Shown here: piece after piece, positions 31,889-42,411 of the stretch
How positions within the stretch are numbered: position 1 is the first letter of the stretch
Layout of the letters: each line of letters starts with the position of its first letter
Source of the DNA: an uncultured Paracoccaceae bacterium
GTDB taxonomy: Bacteria; Pseudomonadota; Alphaproteobacteria; Rhodobacterales; Rhodobacteraceae
Reading direction: 5' to 3'
DNA length: 64,000 bases
Assembly: GCA_905182355.1 (NCBI GenBank)
Contig: CAJJBH010000018.1
Span: forward strand, 1 to 64,000
Program-made: the position numbers and the translations under genes
The notes under the pieces: generated by a model
Seen by the model: the letters and a program-made list of their open reading frames with translations, nothing else
The model's database searches: none
Told to the model about the DNA's origin: nothing

Positions 31889-32830
31889 ATGTCCCCACGC
31901 AAAATCATAATCGATACAGATCCTGGTCAGGACGATGCTGTTGCCATCCTTTTGGCGCTTGCCAGCCCCAAGGATTTAGATGTGTTGGGGATTGTGGCCG
32001 TTGCGGGGAATGTTCCGCTTGATCTGACAGAAAAGAACGCGCGGATAGTTTGCGAGCTGGCAGGCAAAACCGATGTTAGGGTATTTGCTGGATGTGACCG
32101 TCCTTTGGGGCGCCCCCTTGTGACAGCGGAACACGTCCACGGTAAATCTGGTCTTGACGGACCCAATCTTCCTGATCCGACGATGCCCTTGCAGCCACAA
32201 CACGGTGTCGACTTTATAATTGATACACTGCGGAATGAACCTGCGAACACTGTGACCCTTTGCGTTCTAGGACCGCTTACCAACATCGCAACTGCGTTTC
32301 AAAAAGCGCCTGATATAGTTGCCCGTGTGCAGCAGGTCGTCTTGATGGGTGGTGCCTACTTTGAAGTGGGCAACATTACCCCAACCGCTGAATTTAACAT
32401 CTACGTTGACCCACAAGCCGCTGATATTGTGTTTAAAAGCGGCATTGATATTGTGGTGATGCCCCTAGATGTCACTCATAAGGCTTTGGTCACCCAAGCC
32501 CGCAACGACGCGTTCCGCGCATTGGGAACTCCGGCAGGTATCGCTGTGGCCCAAATGACTGACTTCTTCGAACGCTTTGATAAAGAAAAATACGGTTCAA
32601 CTGGTGCGCCGTTGCACGATCCATGTGTCACCGCCTACCTGATCGCGCCTGATTTGTTCAAAGGGCGGCACATCAATGTCGAAATCGAAGTGAAATCCGA
32701 ACTGACAATGGGCATGACCGTCGCAGACTGGTGGGGCGTTACGGACCGCCCAGCCAATGCCACCTTCATTGGCGATTTGGACGCTGACGGCTTCTTCGCG
32801 CTGTTGGTTGAACGGATTGGCCTATTATGA
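31889..32830 (+). CDS. inosine-uridine preferring nucleoside hydrolase
   Basis: IIIDTDPGQDDAVAILLALASP N-terminal signature; LHDPCVTAYLIAPDLF. Confidence 0.94.
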   Translation: MSPRKIIIDTDPGQDDAVAILLALASPKDLDVLGIVAVAGNVPLDLTEKNARIVCELAGKTDVRVFAGCDRPLGRPLVTAEHVHGKSGLDGPNLPDPTMPLQPQHGVDFIIDTLRNEPANTVTLCVLGPLTNIATAFQKAPDIVARVQQVVLMGGAYFEVGNITPTAEFNIYVDPQAADIVFKSGIDIVVMPLDVTHKALVTQARNDAFRALGTPAGIAVAQMTDFFERFDKEKYGSTGAPLHDPCVTAYLIAPDLFKGRHINVEIEVKSELTMGMTVADWWGVTDRPANATFIGDLDADGFFALLVERIGLL

Positions 32831-33276
32831 GCGCGGCACTTACCCTAGGAACGCCCGAACACCTAGAAACGCTACTGGCGATGGTCGCCGCGTTTCACGA
32901 CGAAGCTGGCATTGCATTGTCACCCGATGCGCGACGCGCAGGTGTTGCCCCTTTGCTGGATGGCATCCCCCACGGCGTCGCCTATTTGATTGGGCCACCA
33001 CGCTCGCCAATTGGCTATATCATCATCACGTTTGGATGGTCTTTGGAATTCGGCGGCATGGATGGCTTTATCGACGAACTATATATTCGCCCAGGTGTAC
33101 GCGGGCGTGGTGTGGCATCTGAAACCTTGCAAAGCCTGCCAAGGGCTTTGGGGGACGCGGGTCTTAAGGCTTTGCATCTTGAAGTCGACACCGCGAATGA
33201 TAGCGCACGGCGTCTCTATACCCGTGCGGGATTTGCCAAGCGCGAAAATTATCAACTGATGACCCGTAAATTATGA
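32827..33276 (+). CDS. GNAT family N-acetyltransferase
   Basis: GFIDELYIRPGVRGRGVASETLQSL...LEVDTANDSARRLYTRAGFAKRENY. Confidence 0.88.
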   Translation: MSAALTLGTPEHLETLLAMVAAFHDEAGIALSPDARRAGVAPLLDGIPHGVAYLIGPPRSPIGYIIITFGWSLEFGGMDGFIDELYIRPGVRGRGVASETLQSLPRALGDAGLKALHLEVDTANDSARRLYTRAGFAKRENYQLMTRKL

Positions 33277-33297
33277 ATTTTTCGACAAGGTGCGCCA

Positions 33298-34710
33298 ATG
33301 CCATTCACTATTCCGTTTGATAACACCTATGCCAAACTTCCCGAGGGGTTCTTTACGGCGCAAAATCCGACGCCAGTCAAAGCGCCGTCCCTGATTGCCT
33401 TCAACTATGACCTTGCCCAATTTCTAGGGATTGACGCTGGCGAACGCGACGAGATGGCACAGATATTTTCAGGCAATACCCTGCCTGATGGTGCGGCCCC
33501 CCTTGCCCAACTTTATTCAGGCCATCAATTTGGCAATTACAACCCACAGCTTGGTGATGGTCGCGCTATATTGCTTGGCGAAGTCATTGGGACGGACGGG
33601 ATACGGCGTGATATTCAGCTTAAAGGATCCGGCCCGACACCTTACAGCCGCAGTGGCGACGGCCGTGCATGGCTTGGCCCAGTGCTGCGCGAATATGTGG
33701 TGTCCGAAGCGATGCATGCGCTAGGCATCCCGACCACGCGCGCGATGGCTGCGGCCCAAACAGGTGAAATTGTCTACCGTGAAGCAGGGTTTCCAGGCGC
33801 TGTTTTAACACGCGTGGCAAAAAGTCATCTGCGCGTTGGTTCGTTTCAGGTCTTTGCCCATCGCGGTCAAGTTGAAGACTTAAAAACCCTTACCGCATAT
33901 GCAATTCAACGCCATTATCCAGACGCCAAAGGGCCGATGGACCTGTTGCGTGCGGTTTGCGCCGCCCAATCCGCGCTGATTCCTGCATGGATGTCCGTTG
34001 GCTTCATCCACGGTGTGATGAACACTGACAATTGCGCCATTGGCGGCGAAACAATCGACTATGGTCCCTGCGCCTTTATGGACGCCTATTCCGAAAACCG
34101 CGTGTTCAGCTCAATAGACCAGCAAGCACGGTATGCTTATGCAAATCAGCCCAACATTGCCGTCTGGAATATGGCGCAATTTGCCACGGCATTGCTTCAA
34201 CAGATGGATAACAAAGAAGCTGCGGTGGAAGAAGCCACTGCAATAATCCACGCGATGCCAGCCCAAATTGAGGCAGAATGGTTAAAGCGCTTTGGCGCAA
34301 AGATCGGTTTAAGTGATGCAACCCCAGCGGACCAACCGATGATTGAGGATCTGTTGGCAATGATGCAGGCTGATGGTGCTGATTTCACCAATACCTTTGC
34401 CCATCTGGGAACCGACATAGCACAAGACCAATTTACAAACAGCGCCGCGTTTGAGGCATGGGCCATGTCATGGCAAGCCCGTTTGGCCCGTGAAACTGAT
34501 CCAAGTGCAACGATGGCACTGGCAAACCCCACCATCATCCCGCGCAATCATCGGATTGAGGAAATGATCCAAGCAGCGGTTGCGGGCGATTTCCGACCGT
34601 TTAAAAGGTTGAACACAGCGCTTGCCACTCCGTACCAACGCACCGATGCCGATTTGGAACGCGCGCCACTTGCCGCCGAAATCGTACCCGCCACGTTCTG
34701 CGGCACTTAA
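33298..34710 (+). CDS. selO: SelO/YdiU protein adenylyltransferase
   Basis: YSGHQFGNYNPQLGDGRAILLGE, LKGSGPTPYSRSGDGRAWLGPVLREYVVSEAMHALGIPTTRA and GVMNTDNCAIGGETIDYGPCAFMD motifs. Confidence 0.96.
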   Translation: MPFTIPFDNTYAKLPEGFFTAQNPTPVKAPSLIAFNYDLAQFLGIDAGERDEMAQIFSGNTLPDGAAPLAQLYSGHQFGNYNPQLGDGRAILLGEVIGTDGIRRDIQLKGSGPTPYSRSGDGRAWLGPVLREYVVSEAMHALGIPTTRAMAAAQTGEIVYREAGFPGAVLTRVAKSHLRVGSFQVFAHRGQVEDLKTLTAYAIQRHYPDAKGPMDLLRAVCAAQSALIPAWMSVGFIHGVMNTDNCAIGGETIDYGPCAFMDAYSENRVFSSIDQQARYAYANQPNIAVWNMAQFATALLQQMDNKEAAVEEATAIIHAMPAQIEAEWLKRFGAKIGLSDATPADQPMIEDLLAMMQADGADFTNTFAHLGTDIAQDQFTNSAAFEAWAMSWQARLARETDPSATMALANPTIIPRNHRIEEMIQAAVAGDFRPFKRLNTALATPYQRTDADLERAPLAAEIVPATFCGT

Positions 34711-35579
34711 CGCCGGTTGATTAGAAAAATACCTACTGCCACCAATCCAAGGGCCAGCCAAATCTGCGCGCCAATAGTCTCACCTAAGATAAGCCACCCC
34801 AAGATGACCGAGAAAACAGGTGACAAAAAACTGAACGAGGCCACTGAAGAAGCAGGATACATCTTCATCAACCAAAACCAAATCAAGAAACCAAAGCTGC
34901 CGACGGCGAAGATTTGAAACATCATTCCTGCAATATGGATGGCTTGCACATCACGCATGAAACCACCCACTAAGGGCGCGGCAAGAAACAATAGTGGGGC
35001 CGAAACTATAAGCTGCCATATCAATTGTTGTTCTGCAGGGACCTCAGACAATGGTGTCACCCGCACGCACAGCGCAATCCCCGCCCAACTGATCGCCGCA
35101 CACAGCGCAAGAATATCACCCAGCAGACTAACCTGACCCGAACTGCGGTCTAAAACGGCCAAGACCACGCCCGCCATCGCCAACGCCAAGCCAACAACGC
35201 GCAGACCAGACAAGCGTTCTCCTGGCAAAAGAACGTGAGCTGCCAATGCAAGCCAAACTGGCATTGAATAAAAAATGATTGATGTGCGCGACACAGTGCT
35301 TAGGTCAAGCGCTGTAAACAGGCACATAAATTCAAACGTAAAAAGCAAACCAGAAATAATACCAGCAGCCAATGCAGGGCGCGGTAATGCAATACCAACA
35401 CCACGCCAAGACATCCAAGCCATCAAAACCAACATGGCACCTAGCGAACGCACCCCTGCCCCAAAGACAGGTTCAAACCCGCCCGATGTCACTTTTACCA
35501 CCACCTGATTAAAGGCCAAGTGCAGTGCAAATAGCGTTAGTGCTGTTGCACCAAACCTATCGATTTGTGTCTTGCGTTC
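34707..35579 (-). CDS. EamA/DMT family transporter
   Basis: About ten hydrophobic TM segments; ...SPVFSVILGWLILGETIGAQIWLALGLVAVGIFLINRR EamA tail. Confidence 0.88.
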   Translation of the reverse strand, partial: ERKTQIDRFGATALTLFALHLAFNQVVVKVTSGGFEPVFGAGVRSLGAMLVLMAWMSWRGVGIALPRPALAAGIISGLLFTFEFMCLFTALDLSTVSRTSIIFYSMPVWLALAAHVLLPGERLSGLRVVGLALAMAGVVLAVLDRSSGQVSLLGDILALCAAISWAGIALCVRVTPLSEVPAEQQLIWQLIVSAPLLFLAAPLVGGFMRDVQAIHIAGMMFQIFAVGSFGFLIWFWLMKMYPASSVASFSFLSPVFSVILGWLILGETIGAQIWLALGLVAVGIFLINRR

Positions 35580-35692
35580 CATATCAGCACAAGGCCGCCC
35601 AGACTTGTAATTGTCAATGAGACGCGTCAAAGTTCGGCAAATCTGTCAAACTGAGATTGATTGGTTCTGTTCTTAATCAATGGGTGACAAAG

Positions 35693-36362
35693 ATGAGTTT
35701 GATGAAAACACTGGCCAAAGTGGCTATTGGCATGGCTGTTGCTAAGGGTACCAGCACGATGATGCAAAAGCGCGATAGATCCGCACAAGCCTATGCTGGT
35801 GCTGGGTTGGGCGGTCTTTTTTAGGTGGCTCAACTGGGGCAACCGGCGGTGCTGGTGGCCTAAGCGGGCTGCTAAAGCCGTGGGGGTGGTGCAACCTTTG
35901 GCGGCGGCCAAAGCGGCGGCCACGCAGAACAACGCAACTTTTGGCCAAGTCTTCAACTCGGCATTTGATGCAACTCCAGAACCTGCCATTGAGCCAACTG
36001 CGAACCAAGAAGCAGCAGCAGGTTTGACGCTGCGCGCTATGTTTCAAGACACCAAATCTGACGAAAACTTGGATGATGCAGAACGTGAAAAATTAATTGG
36101 TCAATTGGGCGATGATATCGCCAGCCCAGAAGCCGCATTAGTACAGGCTGAAATGAAGGCACCCGTTGATGTTGATGGTTTGGCGGGCCAATTGCCACGC
36201 GGGATGGCGCCGCAGATTTATGCAATGTCTGTGATTGCTATCAATCTGGATACTCACGCTGAGGCGAAGTACTTGCACCAGCTGGCTCATGGTCTCGGCC
36301 TAAGTGTTGAGGCAATAAACGACGTACACGCGCAATTGGGTGTGCCCTCGCTTTACGCCTAA
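35693..36362 (+). pseudogene. DUF533 (TerB-like) family protein, frame-disrupted
   Basis: N-terminus MSLMKTLAKVAIGMAVAKGTSTMMQKR... stops at TAG 35822-35824; the C-terminal half (GLTLRAMFQDTKSDENLDDAEREKL...AKYLHQLAHGLGLSVEAINDVHAQLGVPSLYA) is in another frame; adding one T (T6, 35817-35822) and one G (G5, 35882-35886) restores one ORF. Confidence 0.65.
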
Positions 36363-36383
36363 ACTAGACCTCTATCTAAAACG

Positions 36384-36419
36384 AAAAACGCCGGAGCAGC
36401 TAAATGCTCCGGCGTTTTT
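36384..36419. terminator. bidirectional intrinsic terminator
   Basis: Perfect 15-bp stem AAAAACGCCGGAGCA-GCTAAA-TGCTCCGGCGTTTTT between convergent genes. Confidence 0.92.
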
Positions 36420-36427
36420 AATTTATG

Positions 36428-37744
36428 TTAGGACGCTGCGGCACCGCCACCTGCGCCACCACCAGACCGACGCCGACGCTGCCCGCCAGCGCCACCGCCA
36501 GGTTTGCCGCCACCGCCAGCGGGGCGACCACCACCACCGCCTGGGCGACCACCACCTGGACGGCCACCGCCGCCTCCGCCACCGCGTTGCTTTGGCTTCA
36601 CTTCTTCCGAAGGCTCCCACATCCGACCAGACGCGACAGGAATTGTCATCTTCATGGTCTTTTGGATGTCCTTCAGTTCCTTCATCTCGTCAGGTGCGCA
36701 AAATGCAATCGCGGCACCATCTTTACCTGCACGTGCGGTCCGTCCAATACGGTGCACATAGTTGTCCGGCACATTCGGCAATTCATAGTTATAGACGTGC
36801 TTCACATCTGGGATGTCCAAACCACGGGCCGCAACATCTGTCGCCACCAACACCTTGATCTGACCAGCCTTGAACGCCGCAATCGCGCGATCACGCTGAC
36901 CTTGGGATTTGTTGCCGTGGATAGACCCCGCCGCATAACCCGCTTTTTCGAGGGTTTTTGACAGCTTTTCCATCCCGTGTTTCGTGCGACCAAAGACCAG
37001 CGCGCGTTCGTCGCGGTGCTTGTCCAACATCTCAATCAACAATTTGGATTTCTCAGCCTTCGCAATGAAGTGGATTTCTTGGGTAACCTTATCGGCAACC
37101 TTACCCGGAGGGGACACTTCGATACGGATCGGGCTTTTCAGATAGCTGTTCGCAATCTCGTTCATCTGCTTTGGCATGGTCGCAGAGAACAGCATTGTCT
37201 GGCGGTCTTTTGGCAACATTTCCGAGATGCGGCGCAACGCGTGAATAAAGCCAAGGTCCAGCATTTGGTCCGCTTCGTCCAACACAAGAAACGTGGTTTC
37301 TTGCAGGTTCAATGCACGGCGGTCCATCAAATCGATCAGGCGTCCAGGTGTTGCGACCAACAGGTCCAAGCCACGCTCAACACGGTTCATCTGGGCTTTG
37401 ATCGACTGACCTCCAACGACAAGGCCGGTTTTTAGCGGCGTGCCCTCGGTATAGTCTTTCAAGGTCGCAGCAATCTGACTGGCCAATTCGCGGGTAGGTG
37501 CAAGGACCAGACCGCGTACGGTTTTAGGCGCAGGACGTCCGCCTGATTCCATCATCTGTGCAATCAGTGGCACACCAAAGGCCGCCGTTTTGCCAGTACC
37601 CGTTTGGGCCAACCCCATCACGTCACGACCGTTCATCGCATGTGGGATCGCTTGTTTTTGGATCGGTGTTGGATCTTTTAGACCCAGTTCATGTAGCCGC
37701 TTTACCAATTTGGCTGGCAGGCCCATCATTTCAAAATCGCTCAT
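36428..37744 (-). CDS. rhlE: DEAD-box RNA helicase, RhlE-like, with Gly/Arg/Pro-rich tail
   Basis: AQTGTGKTAAFGVPL, PTRELASQI, VLDEADQMLDLGF, LFSATMP, HRIGRTARAGKDG; tail RGGGGGGGRPGGGRPGGGGGRP. Confidence 0.92.
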   Translation of the reverse strand: MSDFEMMGLPAKLVKRLHELGLKDPTPIQKQAIPHAMNGRDVMGLAQTGTGKTAAFGVPLIAQMMESGGRPAPKTVRGLVLAPTRELASQIAATLKDYTEGTPLKTGLVVGGQSIKAQMNRVERGLDLLVATPGRLIDLMDRRALNLQETTFLVLDEADQMLDLGFIHALRRISEMLPKDRQTMLFSATMPKQMNEIANSYLKSPIRIEVSPPGKVADKVTQEIHFIAKAEKSKLLIEMLDKHRDERALVFGRTKHGMEKLSKTLEKAGYAAGSIHGNKSQGQRDRAIAAFKAGQIKVLVATDVAARGLDIPDVKHVYNYELPNVPDNYVHRIGRTARAGKDGAAIAFCAPDEMKELKDIQKTMKMTIPVASGRMWEPSEEVKPKQRGGGGGGGRPGGGRPGGGGGRPAGGGGKPGGGAGGQRRRRSGGGAGGGAAAS

Positions 37745-37824
37745 AGTATTCCTTTGGTTCCTCCTGATTTCAGGAAAAACACATCATAAGGTCACACAGA
37801 AGGATCACGCCCTTTGACCAATTG

Positions 37825-38064
37825 TCAAAACGACGTCCACTGCGCTGCGCCCCACGCGTGATTTTGGGAACAAAGGCTATACTGCTGAATCAAAACCATC
37901 GCTTGTTCGGTCTTGGGCGGAAATACCACGCTTTCATATGACTGCTCACGCGGCAGACAGCATCGCTTGAGGGTCACATGAGGGGTGTCGGGTAATAAGT
38001 CAACCCAAAGGCCATTTGCATACTGGTCCCTGTGCGCAAAGGTCGCTAAGTAGGAAACCCGAGA
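37825..38064 (-). pseudogene. startless ORF, probable remnant of an unidentified gene
   Basis: 79-codon open frame SRVSYLATFAHRDQYANGLWVDLLPDTPHVTLKRCCLPREQSYESVVFPPKTEQAMVLIQQYSLCSQNHAWGAAQWTSF* with no plausible start or SD. Confidence 0.35.
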
Positions 38065-38085
38065 TCAAGAGTAATCGAGTTCGAT

Positions 38086-38496
38086 ATGCACAGACCCATC
38101 ATCGCCCGCTGCGAAACCAAAGGCCTGCGTATGACAACGCCGCGCCGTGTGATCGCACAGGTATTGCAAGACAGCGATGATCACCCAGATGTCGAAGAAC
38201 TGTATGCCCGTGCAAATGCAATAGATTCAGGCATTTCGATTGCAACGGTTTATCGGACAGTAAAGCTGTTTGAAAAATCTGGGATTCTGGACAAGTTGGA
38301 ATTTGGCGATGGACGTGCGCGTTATGAGGATGCGGAGCGCAAACATCACGACCACCTCATCGATATGAATTCCGGCGAAGTGATCGAGTTCGTCGATCCA
38401 GATATCGAAGCCTTGCAAGAAAAGATTGCAGCCAAGTTGGGTTATGAGCTTCGCGGTCATCGCCTTAAATTATATGGCGTGCCAAAGAAGAAATAA
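38086..38496 (+). CDS. fur: Fur family metalloregulator (Fur/Mur type)
   Basis: LRMTTPRRVIAQVLQDSDDHPDVEELY...ISIATVYRTVKLFEKSGIL...HHDHLIDMNSGEVIEF. Confidence 0.9.
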   Translation: MHRPIIARCETKGLRMTTPRRVIAQVLQDSDDHPDVEELYARANAIDSGISIATVYRTVKLFEKSGILDKLEFGDGRARYEDAERKHHDHLIDMNSGEVIEFVDPDIEALQEKIAAKLGYELRGHRLKLYGVPKKK

Positions 38497-38580
38497 GCCC
38501 GCAGCCCCTCCCCTGATGGACAAGCCTTTGATGCAGGCATAAGGCTGACAAAATTCAGCAGCCAAACGGGATAAACTCAC

Positions 38581-39456
38581 ATGGATAATTTGCGCGGTGC
38601 GGCCCTGATGGTTCTGGCAATGCTTGGCTTTGCCATTGAGGATATGATGATCAAGGTCATCTCCAGCACTCTACCAATTGGTCAGATCATCGGACTATTG
38701 GGCATCGGGGGAGCGCTGGTGTTCGGCACGATTTGCAAGCTTCAAGGACGTCGTCTTCTTGACCCACAACTGGCCACCCGCGCCATTGCCATTCGCAATC
38801 TGTCGGAATTGGTGGGCACCTTGGGTTTTGTAACCGCCATCGCACTGACCCCGATTTCCACGGCATCCGCCATTTTACAAGCCACGCCACTTATTGTGAC
38901 CTTTGGCGCTGCGATGTTCTTTCGCGAAACAGTTGGCTGGCGGCGCTGGACTGCAATTGGGGTTGGGTTTTTCGGCGTTTTGCTGATCATCCGCCCGGGC
39001 ACCGAAGGGTTCAATCAGCTGTCGATCATCACGTTGATCGGTGTCTTTGGTCTTGCCATGCGTGATCTCGCGACGCGAAGCGTTCCAAAAGAAACATCGT
39101 CAATGCAACTTAGCTTCATGGCATTTTTGACTTTGATCCCTGCCGCATTAATACTCACATGGGTGTTCGAAACGCCGTGGGTGGTGCCCACGCCAAAGAT
39201 TTTGGGGATGTTGATCGCGTCCATCTGCGTCGCCGTTCTTGCGTATTACGCTATTGTTGCCGCGATGCGGGTTGGCGAAATCAGCTTTGTCACGCCATTC
39301 CGCTACACTCGTCTTGTGTTTGCCCTGTTTTTCGGCATCCTGATATTCGGCGAACGGCCTGACCTGTTAACCCTGATTGGATCTGCAATTATCGTCACTT
39401 CTGGGATCTATACTGTCTGGCGGGAGCGTCGATTGAGAATGATAGCGCAAACATAA
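38581..39456 (+). CDS. EamA/DMT family transporter
   Basis: Ten hydrophobic segments; ...PFRYTRLVFALFFGILIFGERPDLLTLIGSAIIVTSGIYTVWRE. Confidence 0.9.
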   Translation: MDNLRGAALMVLAMLGFAIEDMMIKVISSTLPIGQIIGLLGIGGALVFGTICKLQGRRLLDPQLATRAIAIRNLSELVGTLGFVTAIALTPISTASAILQATPLIVTFGAAMFFRETVGWRRWTAIGVGFFGVLLIIRPGTEGFNQLSIITLIGVFGLAMRDLATRSVPKETSSMQLSFMAFLTLIPAALILTWVFETPWVVPTPKILGMLIASICVAVLAYYAIVAAMRVGEISFVTPFRYTRLVFALFFGILIFGERPDLLTLIGSAIIVTSGIYTVWRERRLRMIAQT

Positions 39457-39506
39457 TGCGATCACAGGTCTTTCACTGACGCCCAAAGCCTTGTATGAGG
39501 CCCTAA

Positions 39507-40817
<1,311 letters not shown>

Positions 40818-40851
40818 GCCATATGTGACACCAGCACAGTCCAACAGTCAT

Positions 40852-41946
40852 TCATGTCGGACTGTGCGAGTGGTCGCTTTGAAAGCGATCATGGCGATAA
40901 TGTGAAATCAATTCAGCGTGTTGGCTACTAAGTGGGTGCCCCATTACCTCCTGCGCTAAAGTTTCTGCTACAATCGGCGCTAAGGTCACGCCAGAGTGCA
41001 TAACGGCAGTAAACATTCCTTCAGGTCCACATGCCCCCACGACGGGCATCCCATCTTGCGGCACTGGACGTTGTGCCAGACTGACTTGTCCCCATTCTAG
41101 ATCGATAGACGGCATCAAAGCGATTAACCGCTTAAGCGCCATGTCTGCCAGAACGTCAGGCCGCGTTTCGATGTGTTCACTGTTGTCGCTTTGGTGAGAG
41201 GCAATTGTTGGGGCCAAAATATGCCCGCTTGGCAATTGCCTGAACTCTTGTTGTGGGGCGACAAGCACGTGGTTCAAGGCGGGTGCCACGGGCCTGCTGC
41301 GCATGATCAAACCGGGGCGTTTTAACATGGGGAGGTCGACCCCAAACGGTGCTAGCAATTCGGTGCTGCCAACACCGCCCGCGATGATCACGCAATCTGC
41401 AGGTACAATGCCGCCAACGGTCCGAACACCTGCAACCTTGCCATTCTTGGTTTCGATGCCGTCGACGCGACAACCTGTGATGACACGCGCGTTGGACGCT
41501 GATAAAAGCGCTGCGGTCAGTTCAACCGCATCAACTGCGGCTTCATCCCTAAAGTGGAGGGCGCGTTTTGGGGCCACGACATGCGGTTCTAATGCTTGAA
41601 ACTCCGCGCCGCTAACTTCTTTGACGCTGTATCCAAGGGCTATCAAATCGTTTGCCTGACGCTCAAATGCCTCGCCAGTTTCTTCCCAACATAAACACCC
41701 CGACCAAGCAATTGATTTGGTGTTCAGGACGCGCCCCAATCGACGGTAGCTGGCGATCCCTTCCGCCCGCAAAGCAAAGTGCGGTGTGTCTGCATAAAAG
41801 CTGGCGTTCACCCACCCAAATGACTGGCCAGTGGCCCCTGTTGCAGGTCCGTGTGCGTCAATGACGGTGACCGTGCCCCCCAGTTGGGACACTGCAAATG
41901 ATAGGCTTGCACCAACGATCCCTGCCCCGATAATGACAACCTGCAC
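40852..41946 (-). CDS. FAD-dependent oxidoreductase (DadA / glycine-D-amino acid oxidase family)
   Basis: VVIIGAGIVGASLSFAVSQLGGTVTVIDA dinucleotide fold; C-terminal GVTLAPIVAETLAQEV. Confidence 0.9.
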   Translation of the reverse strand: MQVVIIGAGIVGASLSFAVSQLGGTVTVIDAHGPATGATGQSFGWVNASFYADTPHFALRAEGIASYRRLGRVLNTKSIAWSGCLCWEETGEAFERQANDLIALGYSVKEVSGAEFQALEPHVVAPKRALHFRDEAAVDAVELTAALLSASNARVITGCRVDGIETKNGKVAGVRTVGGIVPADCVIIAGGVGSTELLAPFGVDLPMLKRPGLIMRSRPVAPALNHVLVAPQQEFRQLPSGHILAPTIASHQSDNSEHIETRPDVLADMALKRLIALMPSIDLEWGQVSLAQRPVPQDGMPVVGACGPEGMFTAVMHSGVTLAPIVAETLAQEVMGHPLSSQHAELISHYRHDRFQSDHSHSPT

Positions 41947-41991
41947 CGCAATCTCCCTTGCGCTAAATCAAGCACACCATAAGATGACATT

Positions 41992-42411
41992 ATGACAGCA
42001 CAAGACATCATTGAACGCTTAGGTTTGGAACCTCATCCTGAGGGAGGGTTTTACCGTCAAACGTGGCAAGCTGAAAATGAAGGCCGCGCCGTTGGCACGT
42101 GTATTTATTTTCTGCTTAAGGATGGCGGACACAGTCATTGGCACAAAGTTGATGCGACAGAAATCTGGCTGTTTCACGCAGGTGCGCCGCTGGTTTTGTC
42201 CCTGTCTGCAACAGATGAAGGGCCTGCCACAGATCACCTGTTGTCGCCTGATCTTTCGATGGGCGAACCCCAATTGATCGTGCCGACCGGACATTGGCAG
42301 GCTGCACGAACCACTGGGGATTACACGCTAGTCAGTTGCACTGTTTCACCCGGGTTTGAATTCTCAGGGTTTACGCTCGCTGCCCCAAGTTTTGATATTC
42401 CAAGAGGGTAA
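41992..42411 (+). CDS. cupin domain-containing protein (DUF985)
   Basis: LEPHPEGGFYRQTW, CIYFLLKDGGHSHWHKVDATEIWLFHAGAPL, SCTVSPGFEFSGFTLA. Confidence 0.9.
   Translation: MTAQDIIERLGLEPHPEGGFYRQTWQAENEGRAVGTCIYFLLKDGGHSHWHKVDATEIWLFHAGAPLVLSLSATDEGPATDHLLSPDLSMGEPQLIVPTGHWQAARTTGDYTLVSCTVSPGFEFSGFTLAAPSFDIPRG

Noticed and set aside
36428-36620. Gly/Arg/Pro-rich imperfect repeats at the C-terminus of the DEAD-box helicase
   Set aside because: RGG-like low-complexity tails are common in RhlE-type helicases; the antisense ORFs over this region (WRRRRWPSRWW, PPPPAGRPPPPPG) are compositional artefacts.
40834-40867. GCACAGTCC/GGACTGTGC inverted repeat after eno as an intrinsic terminator
   Set aside because: Nine-bp stem but a 16-nt loop, no T-tract on either strand, and it overlaps the end of the convergent oxidoreductase gene; not strong enough to call.
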